From NCBI RefSeq assembly GCF_029962835.1, contig NC_080574.1, forward strand, positions 41,036,501 to 41,100,500: a stretch of DNA of 64,000 bases, in the 5' to 3' direction. The position numbers and the translations under genes were made by a program. The notes under the pieces are model-generated. The model was not told the origin of the DNA, searched no databases, and worked only from the letters and a program-made list of their open reading frames with translations. This document shows, in pieces, positions 57,494 through 64,000 of this stretch; positions within the stretch are counted from its first letter, which is position 1; every line of letters begins with the position of its first letter. This DNA comes from Magnolia sinica (taxonomy: Eukaryota > Streptophyta > Magnoliopsida > Magnoliales > Magnoliaceae).

Positions 57494-59383
57494 ATATCAA
57501 GCAACTCTGATGAAGTTGAGGAGGTACGAGGAGCGAAGACTGACTTTGAACTGGGGACCACCGATTCAGGGTCCGAGAACTCTGAAGGTCCCTTTGAGGC
57601 CATACCGCTTAACCCCTCGACCCGGAGAGCTGCGGGTTCGAGGACTAAAAGCCAAGGCAAGAGGTCGAAGAGGGCACTTAGAGATCCTTCTGGATGGTCG
57701 AAGGCAGGCACGTTGAGAGGTAGACCAAAGCCCTTGGTCCCTAGGGGCTCGGTTCTGGTGAGTCCGAGATGGCTTGGATTCGTGAAGACTATCAGATCCC
57801 GGACTCGGTGCACATCCGAGCTCATTCTCCCACTGATCAAGCTGGTCTTCCTGCTGAAGGAGAGATTGCTATATTCACTAGCACCCTCCAGTGCGGGCTC
57901 CAACTTCCCAACCACCCGTTTGTGCGCGAGCTAACTGCATAACTGAAAGTGGCCCCAGGCCAGCTGGTCCTGAATGCCTGACAAATCCTAGTCTCCACAT
58001 TCCTCATCTGGCACCGGGTGAAGAATCAGAGGCTAACACCGGACGAGTTCTTGTACTTGTACATGGCTAAGTATGAAAGGAATGAGCCGTCCTGGTATTA
58101 CTTCTCTGCCAGACTCCCATGTATCCCTGGTTTGGTATCCCGAATCCCTACTTCCAACAAGGATTGGAAGGGGAAGTGGTTCTGGGCCTCGGGAGTGTGG
58201 GAGGCCCCAGCCTCTGAACTGTGTAGACTACGGGCCCGGGTCCTTACCAAGTTCGCCAACCTAGGTCGGGCACTTTTCATTTTGTTACACTCTATATGTT
58301 TGACTTGTCTTTTTGTGTTCTGACTGGTACTTTACTTCTGCTCGTAGTCCAACCGTGATCTCATCCCTCCAGAAGGCCTAAGTAGCTAAAGCCAGAGTGC
58401 TCGCTGAAGACCAACACGCTTGGTTTGAACTCATTAAAGGGGAGAACCTAGTGTCGTCTAGTTTCTGTAGACTCCAACCCACTCTCTTCGCTCTGGGTAA
58501 GTGGGGTAAAGGTCCTCGAAGACTCTGTTGTTCTTCTATGGATTTTGCTTAGGCGTATTTTGTTTTTTTTTTTTTTTTGGGTAGGAATGGAAGCAGGTGG
58601 CTCAAAACAGAAGAGGCCGGTGGTACCGTGCCCTTCGATGAACGTTGTCCTTGCTAGTGAGTCAAGGACCAAGGTGACACTGAAGAAGAGGAAAACTTTC
58701 GAAGCCGAGCCTGCCCAAGTTGAAGCTGCGCTCGCTCTAGTCGAAGCAGAGCCCGTCCCAACCCCGACCCTTGCCCCTGAAGTGCAAACCCCAGAGGCCC
58801 TCGCTGGAGCCAAGCCTATCACCATCTTGACTCCGACTCTAGAGGGGTAAGCCTCCGAGTTTCTACCCTCGCTCCCTATTGGCCCCCCGGGATAGGGGAA
58901 GTTGTCGAGGAGATTCTTGATGCCAATGCCCCTACCCGTTCCACAGCCCGCCTAACTGCTGCTGAGATTGACTTCTTGGTAGGTAGAACCGACACCCTGG
59001 TTGGATACACTACCTCGCCCGAGGCTGCGGCTCAAGCCTCCGAGGCTAGCGGAGTCGGGCGAGATGCCGACCCTACTCCTCTAAAGGTCATCCCTCCTAG
59101 TTACCACATGGCTTTGCTGAATGATTGGGTAGCCAAGCATGTACCCGAGTCGAGCATAGCTAGCACCCTCTCCTGCAACTACACTAAGTTCATGAATGAC
59201 TACGCAGTGGTCTACTACCAGTGGCTGCCGATGATGGTGGAGGTAAAGGAAAGGTTGAAGGAGATGGACCGACTAGAGGCGGAGAAGGCCGAGCTCGTGG
59301 CGGAGAAGGCTGAGCTCGGGAGGCTTCTAGATGCTTCAGCTACCGAATGGGAGGAGCTGAAGAGGGCTGCGGATGAGGGCTGA
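57494..59383 (+). pseudogene. Gag-like gene of unit 1 (PF04195-like, 'putative gypsy type transposon'), broken
   Basis: Aligned with unit 2, the start codon has become ATA (57494-57496). The core 57767-58260 has EDYQIPDSVHI (first letters from the frame), EGEIAIFTSTLQCGLQLPNH, TPDEFLYLYMAKYE and TSNKDWKGKWFWASG, with two in-frame stops. This is the pattern of the PF04195 family. It is followed by a putative intron (gtaagtgggg near 58496 to gtag before 58586), then a basic and Pro/Ala-rich part (GSKQKRP..., KVTLKKRKTFEAEP), and a coiled coil (RLKEMDRLEAEKAELVAEKAELG) ending at 59383. Function beyond nucleocapsid-like gag is unknown. It is not expected to be functional. Confidence 0.7.
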
Positions 59384-60672
59384 GCGAGGGGGCTGATGCA
59401 ATTGAGTTAAAATCATGTTATGAATGGGGTGAAGGAAGATAGATATGATAACATGGAACTGATTGTTGATGTCAAAATCCGGATCACCCACCACTCAATG
59501 TTGCGGACCTTCGACAAACCCTGACCCTACGCAAAAGGTTAAGCAAAGGAGACCCTGGCTAAGCTGGGGGACCCACCGATGTCTAAGTCAGGCTAGGGAA
59601 TCGGGGTCTAAGTCGTATGTAGGGAGAGGGTGCTAGATCTTGCGTACCTGTGGCAATGGGGTCCCCTGGTATTTATACTTGTCGGTAGAGAGGATCGCGT
59701 CCGTTAATCTCGGCAAGATTTACTCAATCAGACGGATATTGCAATTGTGGAGATATCCTCCACAATCTTTAGATTGCGTAGCGCATCGTGTCTTAATGGC
59801 GCGTATCTCAGGGTGAGATCATCGGTCACATTCGCATCCAGTTCGATATCCAGGCTCATCGTGCCGAGTATCATCATGGGCTCAGCCATGGCCTCAGCAC
59901 GCGATGTGTCTCTGCCTGGACTCGACCTTGGCCTCAACATACGAGGTATCATCTGTATTCTAATTCGGCCTCGGATCATACAGACGTGAAGCCGAGTACT
60001 AATAGTTGGAGTTTGTTGATAAGTCATTGGGGTTGGAGTTCATCTACCAAAGCTGAGGATGAAGATCAGGACACGGCTCGACCACTCCCCTTCCGACGAG
60101 GACAAGGATTCGATCAGGATTCTAGTTCTGAGCCCTGACTTGGGAATTGGTCCTTAATGTCGTATCCTTCTTCTGAGGCCTCGCTATCAGATTCATGTAA
60201 CCTTGGCTGACCCCGATTGACTTTGTATGAATTTTCCTATAACAGAAACCCCCTACTCTCTAGGTCTGAGCCTGGATCTGGAGAGTAAATACTTGGGGAA
60301 ATGAAGCGACGTCTTCTTTCCCTAGCTTTTGATGCGATTGGAGAGATCAGGGTGTATTCAATGTGATTCGTACACCTCTGACTCCGCATGTGACACAACA
60401 ATCGCAACTCTTCGGTTTATATCCTCTCAGTAAAGGATACGTGGTGACAGTTACAATTTGCAGGCGACGGGGCGAAGGAAGCTGGACCACATGTGTCGGA
60501 GGAGCGAGGAGACGCCCGCGACTTTAATGACATTAAATACTGAGAAGATTCTGACCTCAAGGCGCGGGTTCGGACGTATCACCCTCCTCCATGTGTCCCT
60601 TGGCACCACGGTCGAGTTGTATCGACTTCGGGATTAGTCGCTTGTAATGATGGCACCGGGCAAAAAGGTGGT

Positions 60673-60680
60673 TATATAAA
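60673..60680 (+). promoter_or_regulatory. TATA box of retroelement unit 2
   Basis: TATATAAA then cccctc, identical to the unit 1 box, 257 bp upstream of the ATG at 60937. Confidence 0.65.
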
Positions 60681-60936
60681 CCCCTCCCAACCTTACTCTC
60701 ACACTTCTTTCGTTCTCATTCCTCCTGCTTCTACCTTCCGAATCGCCTTCTGCTGGAAATCGCCCTTCGCCGGAAATCTCCTTCTGCCGAAGGAAGCGTT
60801 ATTATTGCTGGATAAAGGATTCCTGACCATCGGAGGGGAGATTTAGCCTAGCGAAATATGTCGGAGTTGAAAAAACTTCTGCTGGAAGGAATTGCCTACA
60901 ACGCAGTGAGTCCACCACTTAAAGCATTTTTCCGTT

Positions 60937-63442
60937 ATGTCGAGTGACTCTGACGAGATGAGTTTGGTTCAAGGAGCTGGTTCAGAGTCTGAACTAGAGA
61001 CTTCAGCCTCGGGATCCAGGGAGTCCGAAGGTCCTCTCGAGGCTATACCCCTTAGCACTTTAGCCCCGCCGTAAAGAACCACGAGTCAGAGGGCCAAAAG
61101 TCGAGGCAAGAGGCCGAAGAGGACTCTTAGAGATCCCACTAGGCGATCAAAGGTAGGTTCCTCAGGAGGAAGATCAAAACCATTAGTTCTTAGGGGATCG
61201 ATCATGGTCGAGTCCCAGATGGCTCAGCTTTGTGAAGATTATCAAATCCCTGACTCGGTTCATATCCGAGCCCCTGCCTCCACAGACCAAGCAGGCTCTC
61301 CAGTTGAGGGAGAGATCATCATTTTTATATGCACCCTCCAGTGTGGGCTCCAATTTCCCATCCACTCATTCTTGCGTGAGCTAACAACGCAGTTGAGGAT
61401 CGCACCGGTACAGCTAGTTCCGAACTACTGGAGAATCCTCACCGCCATTTTCATCCTCTGACATCGAGCAAGGAACCGAGGTTGACGTCAGAAGAGTTTT
61501 TGTCTTTGTGCATGGCCAAGTCTGAGAGATTGGATAAAGCCTGGTGGTACTTCTCGACTAGGCCTCCTTCTTCCAACAAGGATTGGAAGGGGAAGTGGTT
61601 TTGGGCCTCGGGGGAGTGGGAGGCCCCTGCGTCTAAGCTGGATGGACTACGGGTTCGAGTCCACACCAAATTTTCCAACCTAGGTTGGGCACTTCTTTTG
61701 GTTGTATGGCATCCTTAATTCATCCTTTCATGTTCTAACACATCACTTCTGCCTATAGCTCAGTCGAAGGGGCCCCTTGACCTTTCCGCCTTCTATAAGC
61801 AGCAAGTCGATCGGGTCCAAGTGATCCTTGTGGACCAGCGTGCCTAGTTTAACCCCATCAACTAGGAGAATTTGGTCTTGTCTGGCTTTTGCAGAGTCTG
61901 GCCCACTCTTTGCCCTGGGTAAGTGGGATTAGAGCCTTCAGAGATTTAGTTGCTGATTTTTATCCATTCTGTGGATCTTATTGGTGTTGACCTCTCTTTC
62001 TTTTACAGGAATGAAGACAAGCGGTTCAAAGAGGAGAAGGCCCTTGCGCTCTCTAATGGATGTCGTCCTCTCCTCCGAACCAAAGACGAAGAGGAGGAAG
62101 GCTTTTAAAGCTGAGGCCGAAGCTACCCCAGCTATGAGACTAGCTGGAGCTAGGCCTATCGCAGCCCCCTCTGAGGCTGTTGCCGGCATTCCTCCAACCC
62201 CTTCCCCCGAGGTTGTAGTTACTGATGCTCTTGCCAGAATTGAACCTATCACCATCTCGTCACCTTCAGTGGAGGAACAAGTCCCCAAAGCTTTCCCTTT
62301 GGTGGTCGTGGGTCCTTCTGAGGTGAGAGGAGAAGTAATAGGGGAGACTCCTTGCATGGTTGTTTCTTCGCAATCTGCAGTCCCCCTGCTGCCAGGGCTG
62401 AGCCCTTGGTCAGTCAAGGTGATATCCTCGTCGGGTATGTGAACATTCCTGATGTGGCTGCCCAAGCTTTAGTGGCCAACAGGGTTGGAGGAGCTTCTGC
62501 ACCTTCTCCAAGGGAAGGAGCTTCCACAACCTCTCCAGGGGTCTTGCCTCCTAGTTTTCATATGGCCCAGCTGAACTCTTGAGCGGCTAAGCATGCGCCA
62601 GAGACGCGGATAGCCGACACTCTCTCTCTCTCCGCCATGTCAACTTGATGAACGGCTATGTAACAGTACGTTACTAGTCATTGCCAATGATGATGGAGGT
62701 GAAAGAGAGGCTAAATTAAAGGAGATGGAACGGCTCGAAGCAGAGCGGGCCAAGTCTGTGGTCGAGAAGGCAGAGCAAGATGCACTGCGGGTCGAGCTCG
62801 AAAAGCAGTTGGAAGCTTTAGTTAAGGAACAAGAGGAGCTGAAGAAGGCTGCTGCTGAGGGGTGAGCAAGAGAACTCGTGATTTAGGGTGAGATCAACCA
62901 ACTTCAAGCTTGCTTGGATGTGGTTGAACCCGAAGTCAGTCGTTTATGCCAGACTAACGAAGACTTGGAGTTTAGGGCCACAGAAGCCAAGTTGGGGCTC
63001 GAGGTGATGAAAGAGAAGTTTGAGGCAGAGCGGCAGATGGCGACGAACCAGTTAGTTTAGCAATAGAGGGTCCTTAAGTCTGTTGCGTTTGCGGAGAAGG
63101 CTTCCTTATGGGCAAAGCTTGAGGCTCAAGCGGTCTTACAGGCGGCCGCGACAGTGGCCAAATACAAAGATTCCACTGAAAGGGCCAAGGAGCTGGATAA
63201 ATTATATTACTTCGGTTATAACACTAGTTTTGACGCTTTCCTCGTCGAGGTTAGAAGGCTTTATCGAACTCTCAACTTCGATGCCCTCATGGCAGACACC
63301 GCCGATGACGCCGAGCCTGTCATGGCATACAAGCCCAAGAATGCCCCTCCTGTGATGGAGATTGCCCAAGGTGCTCCTGTAGCCTAAGCCACTGTGGACG
63401 CTCAGCCCCCCATCTCGGTAGCTGGTCCCTCTACTCGGAGGG
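60937..63442 (+). pseudogene. Gag-like gene of unit 2 (PF04195-like), with introns and stops
   Basis: It opens ATG TCG AGT (MSSDSDEMSLVQGAGSESEL). The core 61210-61680 has EDYQIPDSVHIRAP, EGEIIIFICTLQCGLQFPIH, TSEEFLSLCMAKSE and SSNKDWKGKWFWASGEWEAP, with a TGA where the family usually has the Trp of an LWHR-like motif. The putative intron from gtaagtggga (61919) to tttacag (62009) corresponds to one in unit 1. Next come a basic stretch (GSKRRRPL, KTKRRKAFKAEAE), coiled coil (about 62700-63160), and a 3' part with ELDKLYYFGYNTSFDAFLVE. Some apparent stops may be introns, for example gtgagca near 62861. It resembles gag-like loci of plant gypsy-type elements, with no protease or polymerase. 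Confidence 0.65.
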
Positions 63443-63479
63443 AATAACAAGTTTTCGTTTTTTTTTTTTTTTGTAATGT

Positions 63480-64000
63480 AAATGGATTTCTCTTTTATAT
63501 CAATGATAATTATTGGCATACGGCTTGTTCGTGTGTGTTGATTGTTGTGATAATTCTTAGATGTATAATGTTTTAAGGACCGACCCTTTGAGGGGCCAAC
63601 CCCCCCATGAATGGCGTGCTCAGTTGCTTTTATAACGAGCCAACCCTCTTCTCAGGAGATCGGGTCGTCTTTAGGCTTTTTTCCTGCATGTGAGGGGATC
63701 CTTATGTAGAATTTCGTGGGTTTTAACATCCCAACCCCTTCTTGAAGGGATCAGTTCGTTAAGTTAACCTCTTCTTATGAGAGGCAACTTCTTCTGTTTG
63801 TAGATTGCTTATGTAGGAAAAGGAGAAACTTTTATTAAGGGTCTCAAAAGGCTGGTAACTAAGTAGTACATTTATTGAGGGCCTTCAATGGCCGATAGAT
63901 CCACACTGGTAGTATATCTTCAAGTGCTTAACATTCCAAGGATGGGGGAGTGGACGTCCCTCGAGATCTTCCAAGTGATAGGAGCCTGGTTGGGTTGATC
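63480..64000. other. Sequence downstream of unit 2, unassigned
   Basis: No gene is seen. Imperfect repeats of a gagggg-ccaaccc type (ttgaggggccaac; cgagccaaccctcttctc; catcccaaccccttcttga) recur between 63570 and 63790. This is probably still inside the retroelement, which would continue past the window. Confidence 0.35.

Larger units (their letters stand above)
55711..59463 (+). mobile_element. Retroelement unit 1: LTR-like leader plus gag-like gene
   Basis: The unit starts TGTTGAGGTTAAAATC and ends where unit 2 starts TGTTGATGTCAAAATC. The first part (to about 57200) is a non-coding leader homologous to 59464-60670: shared agggtgc(g/t)agatcttgcgt, aatggggtcccct(a/g)gta and cggatattgcaat. 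Then come a TATA box and a gag-like gene. No pol domain is seen. The gag coiled coil is cut off about 80 bp before unit 2 begins, so unit 1 lacks the 3' part found in unit 2. It could be a gag-only LTR element or a tandem product of unequal recombination. Confidence 0.65.
59464..63470 (+). mobile_element. Retroelement unit 2: LTR-like leader plus longer gag-like gene
   Basis: This is in direct tandem with unit 1, with no intervening sequence. Homology runs through leader, TATA box, leader introns and gag. It extends past the point where unit 1 stops and ends with a poly-T run and aatgtaaatggat sequence resembling a 3' UTR near 63450-63480. A true 3' LTR is not seen before the window edge, so the full element may continue beyond 64000. 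Confidence 0.6.

Noticed and set aside
57475-57915. A 146-codon frame on the - strand
   Set aside because: It is antisense to the gag-like gene, whose + strand frame carries recognisable family motifs. The unit 2 counterpart does not keep the frame open.

Overview
This is a nuclear chromosome segment from a flowering plant. It has spliced genes with canonical plant-type introns, three genes from plant-specific families, and dense transposon-derived DNA between and inside them. Many repeats are long foldback elements rich in GTGGGGCCCACC-type words. I loosely associate these with magnoliid or other early-diverging angiosperm genomes, but the window does not prove a lineage.

Layout. (1) 1-9.6 kb is repeats only: foldback elements, a 3.7 kb solo-LTR-like element inserted inside one of them with a perfect 5-bp target duplication, a Tourist-like element with TTA duplications, and several tandem duplications. 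(2) 9.7-23.6 kb, + strand: an eight-exon GAUT gene (GT8 galacturonosyltransferase, GAUT3-like, 679 aa predicted) for pectin synthesis. Its large introns hold a triplicated segment, a probable retroelement remnant and a hAT-type element. (3) 23.87-26.07 kb, + strand: an intronless E-class pentatricopeptide-repeat gene (735 aa, resembling Arabidopsis At2g17210), starting only 287 bp after the GAUT stop codon. (4) 26.1-31.9 kb: intergenic, with microsatellites and small inverted-repeat elements. (5) 31.9-38.7 kb, - strand: a four-coding-exon NIN-like protein gene (962 aa predicted) with GAF-like, RWP-RK and PB1 domains, a nitrate-response transcription factor. Its introns carry two SINEs and MITE-like elements, and a 101-bp tandem duplication lies upstream. 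(6) 39.8-55.7 kb: repeats, including two foldback families, a second hAT-type element, a decayed Ty1/copia element lacking a recognisable integrase, and a SINE with 17-bp target duplications. (7) 55.7-64 kb: two direct-repeat retroelement units. Each has an LTR-like leader, a conserved TATA box and a broken, apparently intron-containing gag-like gene of the 'putative gypsy type transposon' (PF04195-like) kind. The second runs towards the window edge.

The three cellular genes do not form a pathway. GAUT acts in Golgi pectin synthesis, the PPR protein should act on organellar RNA, and the NLP controls nuclear nitrate-responsive transcription. The most unusual material is the mobile DNA: nested insertions that can be ordered in time, foldback elements beside dinucleotide microsatellites, and the tandem gag units. 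I found no rRNA gene, functional tRNA gene or CRISPR array. Repeat boundaries marked approximate were judged by eye.
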